Shown one piece after another: positions 16,960 through 25,254 of a DNA stretch of 64,000 bases (its first letter is position 1; every line of letters starts with the position of its first letter). The notes under the pieces are model-generated. The model had not been told where the DNA came from. It searched no databases and saw nothing but the letters and a program-made list of their open reading frames with translations. Origin of the DNA: Nocardioides sp. URHA0032 (GTDB lineage: Bacteria > Actinomycetota > Actinomycetes > Propionibacteriales > Nocardioidaceae); NCBI RefSeq assembly GCF_000620645.1, contig NZ_KK211161.1, positions 1 through 64,000 of the forward strand, read 5' to 3'. The position numbers were made by a program, and so were the translations under genes.

Positions 16960-17379
16960 ATGGACCTCGACCAGGCGCTCGGCGCCGCGCGCGCCACCCA
17001 CCAGTCCGTGCTGACCACGCTGCGCAGGGACGGCCGCCCGCAGCTCTCCAACGTCCTGCACGGCGTCGGCGACGACGGGGTCGTCCGGGTCTCGACCACC
17101 GCCGACCGGGCGAAGTACGCCAACCTCCGGCGCACGCCGTGGGCAGCCCTCCTCGTCAACGGCGAGAGCTTCTGGTCCTACGCCGTCCTCGAGGGCGACG
17201 TGGAGCTCTCCGAGGTCGCCGCCGACCCCCACGACGCCACCGTCGACGAGCTGGTCGAGCTGTACCGCTCGCTGTCGGGCGAGCACGACGACTGGGAGGA
17301 CTACCGGGCCGCGATGGTGCGCGAGCGCCGGGTCGTGGTGCGACTGCGGCCCACGCGCGCCTACGGCGCGCTGCGCTGA
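16960..17379 (+). CDS. PPOX-class F420-dependent oxidoreductase
   Basis: A 139-residue split-barrel flavin/deazaflavin protein. The strand pattern VLTTLRRDGRPQLSNVLHG, then RVSTTADRAKYANLRR and a C-terminal VVVRLRPTRAYG matches the small PPOX F420 family common in actinobacteria. Members reduce unsaturated or quinone-like substrates with F420H2 or bind FMN/haem. It lies 17 bases after the Rieske-FAD gene on the same strand and may share its transcript. Confidence 0.85.
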   Translation: MDLDQALGAARATHQSVLTTLRRDGRPQLSNVLHGVGDDGVVRVSTTADRAKYANLRRTPWAALLVNGESFWSYAVLEGDVELSEVAADPHDATVDELVELYRSLSGEHDDWEDYRAAMVRERRVVVRLRPTRAYGALR

Positions 17380-17416
17380 CGCGTAACCCTCGCTCGGAGC
17401 GGCTCGTTCTCCGGGT

Positions 17417-18280
17417 ATGCGTACCGCAGCCGCCGTCACCGCCGCGATCCTGACCGTCGCCGTCTCGCTCGTCGCCCCCCGAGCCGATGCCGGCGCCTCG
17501 GCGCAGACCCGGTGGGCGGCCGCCGACCAGGCCGCCATCCATCCCGGCACGATGATGTACACGAAGGGTGCCCAGTGCACCGCGAACTTCGTCTACACCG
17601 ACGGCGCCGGGCACGTGTACGTCGGGTACGCCGCGCACTGTGCCGGTGAGGGCGCCGCCACGGACACCGACGGCTGCTCGACGAAGTCACTGCCGCTGGG
17701 CACCAGGGTCAGCTTCCGCGAGGGCGGCAACCTCGCCGACGAGGGCACCAGGGTGGGCTCCGGCACGCTCGCCTACTCCTCGTGGCTCACCATGCAGAAG
17801 CTCGGCACCAAGGCGGCGAACACCTGCGCCTACAACGACCTGGCCCTGGTGAGGGTCGCCGCCGCGGACGCGGGGAAGGTGAACCCGTCGGTGCCGTTCT
17901 GGGGCGGCCCGGCCGGCATCGACACCGACGGCACGGCGGCCGGTGACCAGCTCTACACCTACGGCAACTCGAGCCTGCGCGGCGGCGCGGCACCCCTCTC
18001 GCCGCACACCGGTATCAGCCTCGGGGACCAGGCCGCGGACGGTGGCTGGTCCCACCCGCTGTACACCGTCTCGCCCGGCATCCCCGGCGACTCGGGCTCC
18101 GGCTTCCTCAGCGCCGACGGCTCCGCGGTCGGGGTGCTCTCCACGATCGGGCTGGCCCCGCTGCCGGCGTCGAACAACATCGGCGACCTGGCCAAGGAGC
18201 TGGCGTTCGCGAAGGCCCACTCGGGCCTCTCCGGGCTGCGGTTGGTGAACGGCACGGAGCCCTTCACCGGACTCTCCTGA
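17417..18280 (+). CDS. Secreted trypsin-like serine protease
   Basis: A 287-residue exported protein with a signal peptide cleaved near residue 25 (PRADAGA). The chymotrypsin-fold triad is complete: His74 in GYAAHC, Asp141 in YNDLALV and Ser226 in PGDSGSG. Cys54/Cys75 and Cys86/Cys137 could form disulfides. A short propeptide may precede the mature domain. It stands alone between the PPOX gene and the repeat-containing secreted protein. Substrate unknown. Confidence 0.88.
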   Translation: MRTAAAVTAAILTVAVSLVAPRADAGASAQTRWAAADQAAIHPGTMMYTKGAQCTANFVYTDGAGHVYVGYAAHCAGEGAATDTDGCSTKSLPLGTRVSFREGGNLADEGTRVGSGTLAYSSWLTMQKLGTKAANTCAYNDLALVRVAAADAGKVNPSVPFWGGPAGIDTDGTAAGDQLYTYGNSSLRGGAAPLSPHTGISLGDQAADGGWSHPLYTVSPGIPGDSGSGFLSADGSAVGVLSTIGLAPLPASNNIGDLAKELAFAKAHSGLSGLRLVNGTEPFTGLS

Positions 18281-18422
18281 GCGCCGGTTCGCTCCTTTTC
18301 TCAAGCCTTCCTCAAGGTATCTCCACCCTGGGTACAAGGTTCGTTCACAGACCGTCTCGAGGCGGACCCCGCGTGCCACGGTTCTCTCACCACCGGAATT
18401 CGAACCTCAGGGAGATCCACCC

Positions 18423-19649
18423 ATGCGAGCTCGACTCGTCACCGCCGCCGCCGTCGCCACCGCGACGCTGCTGCCGGCGCTCCTCGTGCTCGGCGCCCCG
18501 TCCGCGAACGCGGCCGGCGGCAACAAGGGCTCGCTGAAGGTCTCCGAGGTCGGCGGCGCCGCCGACGAGAGCAACGACCCGCACGTGGGCTGCACGTTCG
18601 ACCTGCAGTGGTACGGCTTCCAGCGCTCCTCCGCGACGGTCACCTTCGCGAGCCAGGCTCCGACGAAGTCCGCCGTGATCACCAAGGTCGCCGGCCCCGA
18701 CACCGTCGAGCTGGGCGCGGCCGCGTCGGGCAGCACGATGAACACCACGCGCACCTACACGCTGAGCTTCACCGGCGCGGACCCGCAGGCCAACCAGGGC
18801 TACCACGTCAAGGTGACCACCCGGGCCGCCGGCGCGAACGGCGCCGAGACCAAGTACAAGGTCTTCTGGGTGAGCTGCGACCGGGCCGACGCGACGGACC
18901 CGGGCACCACGGACCCGGGCACCACGGACCCGGGCACCACGGACCCGGGCACCACCGACCCGGACACCACGGACCCCGGCACCACCGACCCGGGCACCGG
19001 CCCGACGGAGCCGTTCACCTGGGACTGGGAGTACCAGGACCCCACCTGCACGGGCGTGGGCGTCGACTACCCGGAGGACATCCCGGCCGGCCAGGCCAAC
19101 GACGTCAACATCCGCGTCGAGACCCCGGCGGGCAGCCGGACCCTCAACTTCCACAACAACGAGGGCACCTGGGACGGCCACCACGTCTTCAACCTCGCCG
19201 ACCACCCGCAGTGGGACGCGAGCACCGCGTCGTACGACATCACCTGGGTCCAGGTCGGCGGCACCAACTACCACTGGCAGGGCGACGTGGGCTGCGTGCT
19301 CGAGGACGGCGTCCTGAAGGCCCGCACCGACGTCGACGGCTTCCGCACCGGCACGCTCACCGTCGACCAGGGCTCCGGCATCGCCAGCGACAGCGTGGTG
19401 GTCGGCCAGCCCGGCGACGAGGACCTGGAGCTCCAGGTCTGGTCCGCCGGCTCGGCCCGCGGGACGCTGGCCCGCTCGGTCGGCACCTGGACCACCGTCA
19501 AGGCGATCTCCGTCGCCGGCAACGGCACCGCCCGGGTGACCTTCCCGAAGCTCACGAAGAAGGGCACCTACAAGTTCCGTCTCGCCGTCGCCGGCTCGGC
19601 GACCGCGACCGGCGACACGACCGGCACGCTCACGGTGCGGGTCCGCTGA
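18423..19649 (+). CDS. Secreted protein with TDPGT linker repeats
   Basis: A 408-residue exported protein. The signal peptide ends near residue 31 (APSANAAGG). A first all-beta domain (about 32-155) with two Cys is followed by a linker of seven five-residue repeats (four TDPGT, one TDPDT, two TDPGT), then a second beta domain with Cys pairs (about 195-295) and a C-terminal beta module (about 300-408) ending in TGTLTVRVR. No LPxTG motif or transmembrane anchor is present, so it is probably released or loosely wall-bound. GTACAAGG and AGGGAGAT precede the start, the latter a good ribosome site. Function unknown; surface adhesion or matrix roles are guesses. Confidence 0.78.
   Translation: MRARLVTAAAVATATLLPALLVLGAPSANAAGGNKGSLKVSEVGGAADESNDPHVGCTFDLQWYGFQRSSATVTFASQAPTKSAVITKVAGPDTVELGAAASGSTMNTTRTYTLSFTGADPQANQGYHVKVTTRAAGANGAETKYKVFWVSCDRADATDPGTTDPGTTDPGTTDPGTTDPDTTDPGTTDPGTGPTEPFTWDWEYQDPTCTGVGVDYPEDIPAGQANDVNIRVETPAGSRTLNFHNNEGTWDGHHVFNLADHPQWDASTASYDITWVQVGGTNYHWQGDVGCVLEDGVLKARTDVDGFRTGTLTVDQGSGIASDSVVVGQPGDEDLELQVWSAGSARGTLARSVGTWTTVKAISVAGNGTARVTFPKLTKKGTYKFRLAVAGSATATGDTTGTLTVRVR
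18894..18998 (+). repeat. Seven tandem 15-bp units encoding TDPxT
   Basis: Seven in-frame copies of a 15-bp unit (consensus ACGGACCCGGGCACC) with a few synonymous changes and one Gly to Asp change. In-frame unit length means slippage would change linker length without breaking the frame. Confidence 0.9.
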
Positions 19650-19666
19650 CGAAGCTCACCTGAACG

Positions 19667-19706
19667 GCTGCGGCCGGCGCGACCGGGGGGACGCGCCGGC
19701 CGCAGC
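19667..19706. terminator. Bidirectional hairpin terminator
   Basis: GCTGCGGCCGGCGCG (19667-19681) pairs perfectly with CGCGCCGGCCGCAGC (19692-19706) around a 10-base loop. It lies between two convergent genes. Confidence 0.85.
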
Positions 19707-19717
19707 ACACCTGGGGG

Positions 19718-22102
19718 TCAGCCGCTGATCGTGAACCGCCGGACCAGGTCGTGCGCGATCTGCGCGTCGGTCCACGCGAACCGCACCCACTTCTTCTTCG
19801 AGAACATCCGGGTCTGGTCGGCCGAGTACGGCGAGCGCGGGTTCTCGGACTGGCCGTAGGTGAGGATCGTGCGGGCGTCGACGCGGCCACCGGGCAGGAA
19901 CGAGATCGCCTGGATGTGCGACGAGCCGTAGGTGATCGGCCGGTAGTGGTCCCTGTTGTCGCGGACCCACCGCGCTGCCAGGGCGTTCGCGTTGCCGGCG
20001 GCGTCGCCGGTGCCGCCGCCGAGTGGGATCGGCGGCGCCCCGCGGTCGCCGGCGACCTGGAGCGAGCCCCACGTCGCGTCGAACGGGATGCCGCGGTCGC
20101 GCAGCGACGCGATCGCGTCGGACATCGCCTGGACCACCTGCGGGTTCGCGACGTTCAGGTCGCGCGGGGTGTTCAGCGGGTCGCCCGGGTCGAACTGGGT
20201 CAGCCACACCGGGTCGACCGCACCGAGCGTGGGGGTGGGCAGCCGGCTGATGAACTCCTCGAAGATGTGGGTGCCCACCGAGTCGGTGTTCGAGTGGCCG
20301 TCCCAGTCGTGCAGCACCTGGCAGGCCTCGGTCTCCCCCGTCGCCTGGCACACCTGGTCCAGCGCGCCTCCCGCGCGCATCACCTCGGCGGCCATCACGC
20401 GGTTCTCGTGCTCGTGCCCGCGCAGGCTGCGGGGCGACTCCTGGTGGCCCGCCGCCAGCCGGTCGATGACGTAGTGCGACACCATCCGGGTGCGCATGGT
20501 GCGGACGCAGCGCTCGCACCCGATGATCCCGGCGTACCCCTCCAGCGGCTGCTCCGGGTTCGGCAGCCAGTAGGAGTCGTTGGCGTTCATCACCCAGTCG
20601 CGGCGGATCTCCATGGGCAGGTTCGCCGGACCGAAGATGCCGGGCCGCTCCGCATCCTCGTCGGTGCGCCACGCGCAGGTCGAGTCGGCGAACGTGCCGT
20701 CGAGGCCGGGCAGCCCGGCCACCTGCTGGAGCACGATCCCGGTGGGTGTCAGGCACTGCTGCACCAGGTCGTCGGGCACGTTGGGGACGACGGAGTGGTC
20801 GGCGTACAGGACGTCGCCGTGCCGGTCGGCCGCGGTGGTGTTCACCCACGGCATCCCGGCGCCGGCGTCCTGGCGGCGCAGCAGGTCGCGCACGTCGGTC
20901 GCCTTCCCCATGTCGAGGAACGTGTCGATGGTGCGCAGCTGCTCACCGTTCGCGTCGCGGATCGCCCACACGCTCGCGGGCCCCCACGGCATCAGGGTCG
21001 CGGGCGAGTCCACGACGTACCCCTCGGGCGTGCGGTACAGGTCCTCGGTCGCCGTCTTCCCGTGCGGCAGCCGGACCTTCACGGTGTCGTGCACCAGCTC
21101 CTGCGGACCGGCGTCGGTCAGGTACGTGGTGCCGGGTCCGGGCGTCCTGTACTCGTAGGGCGTGAAGCGGTACGCCGTGGACACGGTGTGGCTCCAGGCG
21201 ACGTCCTTGTTCCAGCCGATGTTGACCACCGGCGAGCCGATGAGGGACGCGCCGGCCACGTCGTACTTCCCCGGGATCGTCAGGTGCTGCTGGGTGAAGT
21301 GGTAGCGGCCGCGCCAGGGGAAGTGCGGGTTGCCGAGCAGCATGCCCTTGCCGGTGGTCGAGGCGGCGCCGCCGACGGCGGTGGCGTTGGAGCCGAACGG
21401 CGACTCGGGGTCGCGGCCCAGCGCCTTGAGCAGCGCCTCCCGGTCGACCTGCGACGCCTTGACGGGCAGCTCGGGCAGACCGGGGTCGTCGGCGCTGGGC
21501 GGCGCCGCGTCGACGATCTCCTTCACGAACACCCCTGCGGAGGCGAGCAGGTTGGCGAGGTAGACGCCGTACCAGAGGTCGAGCGTCGTCACGTCCGGCT
21601 TCAGGTACGGCGCCCCGGCGCACGCCGGGTCGGTGACCTCGTTCGTCCGCAGCCACTCGTTGGCGCCGGCGACGTAGCCGCGCACCATCGCGCGCGCCTG
21701 CCCGCCCGGACCGCGCAGCGGGTCCTTCAGGAGCTTCTCGACCACGTGCCGCTGGTGCAGGTCGGCGACGAAGGCGTCGACCTGGAGGTTCGAGGCGTCC
21801 AGGGTGACCTGGTCGTTGTAGCGCTTGTCCGGGCCGAACCACCGCGACCGCTCGCCGCGCGCGGTGATGAGGGTGTCGGCCAGCGTGCACACGGCGTCCT
21901 CGGTGGCGGCGTACCCGCTGCCGAACCCGAGCGAGCCGAAGTCGTCGGCGGTGATGTGCGGGATGCCGTGCGCGGTGATCGCGATCGACGCGTGGTACCG
22001 GTCGTGGTGGGGGGCGCGGGCATCGGCGCCGCCGGGCAGCGCGACCGCGGTCAGCGGGACGAGAGCGGTCACCGCGGCGGCGGCGGTCAGGCGTCTGAGC
22101 AT
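19718..22102 (-). CDS. Secreted penicillin/AHL acylase family protein
   Basis: A 794-residue Ntn hydrolase precursor with a signal peptide (about 1-29, ending GGADARA). The alpha-chain region is 30 to about 237 and the beta-chain nucleophile is Ser238 in ESPFGSNATAVGG. Other family segments are present: LGNPHFPWRGRYHF, VAWSHTVSTAYRFT and VMNANDSYWLPNPEQP. Length and layout are closest to PvdQ/QuiP-type acyl-homoserine-lactone acylases and aculeacin A acylase, which remove long acyl chains. A role in lipopeptide or quorum-signal hydrolysis is plausible but unproven. It stands alone, convergent with the repeat protein gene. Confidence 0.88.
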   Translation of the reverse strand: MLRRLTAAAAVTALVPLTAVALPGGADARAPHHDRYHASIAITAHGIPHITADDFGSLGFGSGYAATEDAVCTLADTLITARGERSRWFGPDKRYNDQVTLDASNLQVDAFVADLHQRHVVEKLLKDPLRGPGGQARAMVRGYVAGANEWLRTNEVTDPACAGAPYLKPDVTTLDLWYGVYLANLLASAGVFVKEIVDAAPPSADDPGLPELPVKASQVDREALLKALGRDPESPFGSNATAVGGAASTTGKGMLLGNPHFPWRGRYHFTQQHLTIPGKYDVAGASLIGSPVVNIGWNKDVAWSHTVSTAYRFTPYEYRTPGPGTTYLTDAGPQELVHDTVKVRLPHGKTATEDLYRTPEGYVVDSPATLMPWGPASVWAIRDANGEQLRTIDTFLDMGKATDVRDLLRRQDAGAGMPWVNTTAADRHGDVLYADHSVVPNVPDDLVQQCLTPTGIVLQQVAGLPGLDGTFADSTCAWRTDEDAERPGIFGPANLPMEIRRDWVMNANDSYWLPNPEQPLEGYAGIIGCERCVRTMRTRMVSHYVIDRLAAGHQESPRSLRGHEHENRVMAAEVMRAGGALDQVCQATGETEACQVLHDWDGHSNTDSVGTHIFEEFISRLPTPTLGAVDPVWLTQFDPGDPLNTPRDLNVANPQVVQAMSDAIASLRDRGIPFDATWGSLQVAGDRGAPPIPLGGGTGDAAGNANALAARWVRDNRDHYRPITYGSSHIQAISFLPGGRVDARTILTYGQSENPRSPYSADQTRMFSKKKWVRFAWTDAQIAHDLVRRFTISG

Positions 22103-22140
22103 GCCCGCTCAACGGGCGTGGTTACTCGCGAGTTACGAGC

Positions 22141-22464
22141 TCAGAGGTAGAGACCGGTGGCGGAGTCGCCGATCCGCTCGGCGGCGACGGCGTGGATGTC
22201 GCGCTCGCGCATCACGACGTACAGCTCTCCGGCGACCTCGACCTCGGCCTTGTCCTCGGGCTCGAAGAGCACCTTGTCGCCGGCCTCGACCGCGCGGGCG
22301 TGCGGGCCGACGGCGACCACCGTGGACCAGACGAGCCGCCGGGCGCCCATCGCGGCCGTCGCCGGGATCACGATGCCGCCCGACGACCGGCGCTCGCCGG
22401 ACTCCTTGTCGACCTCGACCAGGATGCGGTCGTGGAGCATCTTGATGGGGGTCTTGTCACCCAC
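22141..22464 (-). CDS. GroES-like protein
   Basis: A 107-residue Cpn10-fold protein starting at GTG 22464. The core matches GroES: MLHDRILVEVD, a glycine-rich mobile-loop region ERRSSGGIVIP, then VVAVGPHARAVEAGDKVLFEPEDKAEVEV (29 residues; core 52-70). No groEL gene is beside it, and the C-terminus extends about 15 residues past the usual end (RIGDSATGLYL). Actinobacteria usually carry the main groES with groEL1, so this is probably an orphan paralogue. It lies two bases downstream of the DUF3618 gene. Confidence 0.85.
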   Translation of the reverse strand: MGDKTPIKMLHDRILVEVDKESGERRSSGGIVIPATAAMGARRLVWSTVVAVGPHARAVEAGDKVLFEPEDKAEVEVAGELYVVMRERDIHAVAAERIGDSATGLYL

Positions 22465-22466
22465 GG

Positions 22467-22721
22467 TCAGCCGACGACCTTGCGGACCACGACGAAGAAG
22501 CCGACCACGCCCACGACGATCCCGACGGTCTTGAGGATGTTGTCGGTGCGCGGCTGGCCGGTCTGCGCATCGACGTAGTGCGCCTTGATGCTGTTGACCT
22601 CGCGGGTCGCGATGGTCTTCGGGTGCACCCGGTAGATGAGTTGGTCGATCGTGGTCGCCAGGTTCTCCCGGGTCTCCTCGATCTCGCGCTCCAGAGCGGA
22701 CAGCTGCTGGTCCTCGCCCAC
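22467..22721 (-). CDS. DUF3618 membrane protein
   Basis: An 84-residue protein. Residues 5-35 match the DUF3618 helix pattern (LEREIEETRENLATTIDQL), followed by a linker and one C-terminal transmembrane helix (ILKTVGIVVGVVGFFVVV). GTG 22721 is chosen because GAGGAG lies about six bases before it; the longer frame has no support. Such proteins are small tail-anchored helical proteins of unknown role. It is co-directional with the GroES-like gene, two bases apart. Confidence 0.82.
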   Translation of the reverse strand: MGEDQQLSALEREIEETRENLATTIDQLIYRVHPKTIATREVNSIKAHYVDAQTGQPRTDNILKTVGIVVGVVGFFVVVRKVVG

Positions 22722-22776
22722 GGTTGCTCCTCGTTCTCGACGTCGGATGGAGGCTATCAACGCCCGCGTACCCCCG

Positions 22777-23541
22777 TCAGCGTCGGGGCAGTGCCGTGGG
22801 GTCGAAGCCGAAGGGCAGCTCGAGCCGGTGCTCCTTCATCAGCACGTCGTCGGTGAGCACGTCGTACGTCGACCCGTCGGCCACGACGCTGCCGCCGCTG
22901 AGCACGACCGCGCGAGGGCACAGCTCGAGGGCATACGGCAGGTCGTGGGTCACCATCAGCACGGTCACGTCCAGCGAGCGCAGGATGTCGGCGAGCTCCC
23001 GGCGGGAGGCGGGGTCGAGGTTCGAGGACGGCTCGTCGAGCACCAGGATCTCCGGCTCCATCGCCAGCACGGTTGCGACCGCGACCCGCCTGCGCTGGCC
23101 GAAGGAGAGGTGGTGCGGAGGGCGGTCGACGTACTCCGCCATGCCGACCTGGTCGAGCGCCCCCATCACCCGGCGGTCCAGCTCCTCGCCCCGGAGCCCG
23201 AGGTTGGCGGGGCCGAAGGCGACGTCGGCGCGGACGGTGCCCATGAACAGCTGGTCGTCGGGGTCCTGGAACACCACGCCCACCCGGCGCCGGATCTCGC
23301 TGAGGTTCGCCTTCTCGACCGGCAGCCCGCTGACCGCGACGGTGCCCGCGCCGTGCCCCCCGGACCCGGCCGAGAGGATCCCGTTGAGGTGGAGGACGAG
23401 CGTGGTCTTGCCGGCACCGTTCGGCCCGAGCAGCGCCACCCGCTCCCCGCGGTGGACGTGCAGGTCCACGCCGAACAGCGCCTGGTGGCCGTCGGGATAG
23501 GCGTAGGCGAGTCCCTGGACGTCGAGGACGGGGGTGCTCAT
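22777..23541 (-). CDS. cbiO: ECF metal transporter ATPase (CbiO type)
   Basis: A 254-residue ABC ATPase. Walker A is GPNGAGKTT (39-47), the Q loop is VFQDPDDQLF, the signature is LSFGQRRRVAVA and Walker B is EILVLDEPSSNLDP. The QDPDDQ Q-loop is typical of energy-coupling-factor ATPases. It energises cobalt or nickel import with the CbiQ, CbiM and PDGLE proteins encoded immediately upstream. Its ATG overlaps the cbiQ stop by four bases, so it is the last gene of the four-gene operon. Confidence 0.92.
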   Translation of the reverse strand: MSTPVLDVQGLAYAYPDGHQALFGVDLHVHRGERVALLGPNGAGKTTLVLHLNGILSAGSGGHGAGTVAVSGLPVEKANLSEIRRRVGVVFQDPDDQLFMGTVRADVAFGPANLGLRGEELDRRVMGALDQVGMAEYVDRPPHHLSFGQRRRVAVATVLAMEPEILVLDEPSSNLDPASRRELADILRSLDVTVLMVTHDLPYALELCPRAVVLSGGSVVADGSTYDVLTDDVLMKEHRLELPFGFDPTALPRR

Positions 23542-24206
23542 CGGGGCATCTTCCCGGTGTAGCCGCGCGACAGCATCGCCAAGTGCACGCGCTCGCCGCG
23601 CTCGTAGGAGCGGATGAACAGCGCGCCGGCGGAGCGCGCGAGGACCGGCCAGTGCCGGGGGTTGCGGGCGCTGAAGCCGCGCGACTCGCGGGCGATCCGC
23701 ATCCGCTGCATCTCGCCGGTGACGACGTCGAGGTACCGGACCATGAACGACATGATCTGCACGAGCTGGGCCGGCAGCCGGAGCCGCTCCAGCCCGGCGA
23801 GCACGTCCTGCGGCTCGGTGGTCGCGGCGAGGGTGAGGCTGGCGAGGACGCCCAGGGTCCCCTTGACCAGCAGCGCGACGCCGGCCGTCAGGCCGTGCTG
23901 GCTGACCGTGACGCCGAGGACTTCGGTCTGCGGTCCGGTGGCCACGAACGGCAGCAGCACGGCGAAGAACAGGAACGGCACCTCGACGACCGACCGCTTG
24001 AGGATGTAGCCGGGTGGCACCCTGCTGACCGCGATGACCGCCGCGATCGCGACGACGTACGCCCCGAAGAGCGGGTACCAGCCCCGGGGCGTCGCGACGA
24101 CCACGATCATGAACGCCAGCAGGGCCAGGATCTTCAGGTGCGCCGGCGCCCGGTGCACGGCCGAGTGGCCGTGGAAGTGCAGCTTGTGGCCGTGTCCCGC
24201 GCCCAT
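23538..24206 (-). CDS. cbiQ: ECF metal transporter transmembrane component (CbiQ type)
   Basis: A 222-residue protein with a His-rich start (MGAGHGHKLHFHGHS), about four or five transmembrane helices and the coupling motif region MRIARESRGF with the downstream ARSAGALFIRSYERGERV segment. These helices contact the CbiO ATPases. The N-terminal histidines may bind the metal. It begins one base after the PDGLE gene's stop and overlaps cbiO by four bases. Confidence 0.92.
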   Translation of the reverse strand: MGAGHGHKLHFHGHSAVHRAPAHLKILALLAFMIVVVATPRGWYPLFGAYVVAIAAVIAVSRVPPGYILKRSVVEVPFLFFAVLLPFVATGPQTEVLGVTVSQHGLTAGVALLVKGTLGVLASLTLAATTEPQDVLAGLERLRLPAQLVQIMSFMVRYLDVVTGEMQRMRIARESRGFSARNPRHWPVLARSAGALFIRSYERGERVHLAMLSRGYTGKMPR

Positions 24207-24207
24207 C

Positions 24208-24474
24208 TCAGGACTGGTCGTCCTGGGACCGGCGCCGGCGCACGGCGTACGTGATCCCGCCGGCCAGGGCCAGCACGAGGACGACGCCGAGGATCCCGGT
24301 CACGCTGCCGTACCCGCCGAAGACGGCGCCGTGCGTCTGGCCGGTGTGCGCGAACCCGTGGTCCTGGGAGACCTTCGTCAGGCCGTCGGGGTCGTGGTCC
24401 GCGAACCGGCTCGCCACGCCGGCCAGGACGAGCGCGACGGTGAGGACGCCGAGGACGAGCCAGCGGGTCCTCAC
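24208..24474 (-). CDS. PDGLE-domain protein (CbiN/NikN-like subunit)
   Basis: An 88-residue protein with two transmembrane helices and the extracytoplasmic motif DHDPDGLTKVSQDHGF, a clear PDGLE domain. It is the usual replacement for CbiN in actinobacterial nickel/cobalt ECF importers and works with the CbiM-type subunit. GTG 24474 overlaps the cbiM stop by four bases. Confidence 0.88.
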   Translation of the reverse strand: MRTRWLVLGVLTVALVLAGVASRFADHDPDGLTKVSQDHGFAHTGQTHGAVFGGYGSVTGILGVVLVLALAGGITYAVRRRRSQDDQS

Positions 24475-25160
24475 GCGACCGCCTTCGGCCTGATCTCCAG
24501 CTCCCTGCTGGCGAGCACCCGGCGGGCGCCGTGCACGAGGTCCGGGCGGACGGCGATGATCGCGCCCACGGCCAGGAACGTGATGACGCCCTCGCCGACG
24601 CCGATCAGCGTGTGCACGCCGACCATCGCGGTCGCGAGATGGTCCAGCGGGATGTCCGCCGTACCGCCGACCGCGTACATGACGACGAACATCGTCGCGG
24701 CCACCGGCACCGAGACGAAGGCGCCCACGCCGGCCGCGACCGGGACGACCCCCAGGCGCTTGGGCAGGACCGCCTGCAGCAGCCGGAAGACCAGCCAGCC
24801 GACGACGACGGTGGTGACGCCCATCAGCATGATGTTGGTCCCGAGCGCGGTGATGCCCCCGTCGGCGAACAGCAGGCACTGGACGACGAACACGACGCTG
24901 GTGCAGAGCACCGCCGTCCACGGCCCGACCAGGACCGCCGCGAGCGCGCCGCCGAGGAGGTGCCCGCTGGTGCCGGACGCGACCGGGAAGTTGAGCATCT
25001 GGACCGCGAAGATGAACGCCGCGACCAGGCCCGCCATCGGCGCCGTCCGGTCGTCGAGCTCCCGGCGGGCCCGGACCAGCGAGACGCCGACGCACGCGAC
25101 CGCCGCCGCTCCCGTCGCGACCGAGGTCGGCGCATCGAGGAACCCGTCGGGGACGTGCAT
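24471..25160 (-). CDS. cbiM: ECF metal transporter substrate-binding membrane protein (CbiM/NikM type)
   Basis: A 229-residue membrane protein. The N-terminus MHVPDGFLD contains the family's essential His2, whose amide and side chain help coordinate Ni or Co after Met1. About seven transmembrane helices follow, with the conserved NFPVASGTSGHLLGG and HTLIGVGEG segments. It is the first gene of cbiM-(PDGLE)-cbiQ-cbiO. No cobalamin riboswitch is evident upstream. A Nur-like box lies 63 bases before the start, which points to nickel rather than cobalt. Confidence 0.92.
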   Translation of the reverse strand: MHVPDGFLDAPTSVATGAAAVACVGVSLVRARRELDDRTAPMAGLVAAFIFAVQMLNFPVASGTSGHLLGGALAAVLVGPWTAVLCTSVVFVVQCLLFADGGITALGTNIMLMGVTTVVVGWLVFRLLQAVLPKRLGVVPVAAGVGAFVSVPVAATMFVVMYAVGGTADIPLDHLATAMVGVHTLIGVGEGVITFLAVGAIIAVRPDLVHGARRVLASRELEIRPKAVA

Positions 25161-25222
25161 CGTGCCTCCTGGCGAGCGGCTAGGTTGGGCTCGGCCGATC
25201 CATTCGTGCCGATCCTATGCTA

Positions 25223-25239
25223 TTGCACATCGTTTGCGA
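25223..25239. promoter_or_regulatory. Nur-like box (nickel-responsive Fur-family site)
   Basis: TTGCAC (25223-25228), five bases, TTGCGA (25234-25239). The Nur consensus from Streptomyces is tTGCaa-N5-ttGCAA, and this site matches 10 of 12 defined positions. It lies between the divergent cbiM operon and the peroxiredoxin gene. On the minus strand the nearby TAGGAT could be a -10 box for cbiM. Confidence 0.45.
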
Positions 25240-25254
25240 CAAGGAGTACTGCTC

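Noticed and set aside
18894..18998. CRISPR-like array
   Set aside because: Units are contiguous 15-bp repeats without spacers and encode an in-frame protein linker.
22103..22117. GCCCG/CGGGC hairpin between the acylase and GroES-like genes
   Set aside because: A five-base-pair stem is common by chance at this GC content.
19751..22150. A 799-codon open frame opposite the secreted acylase
   Set aside because: The minus-strand acylase has a signal peptide and catalytic motifs. The plus frame shows no domain and has shadow composition.
25161..25254. Cobalamin riboswitch upstream of cbiM
   Set aside because: The region is only 94 bases, has no B12-box-like sequence, and no suitable multi-stem fold was seen.
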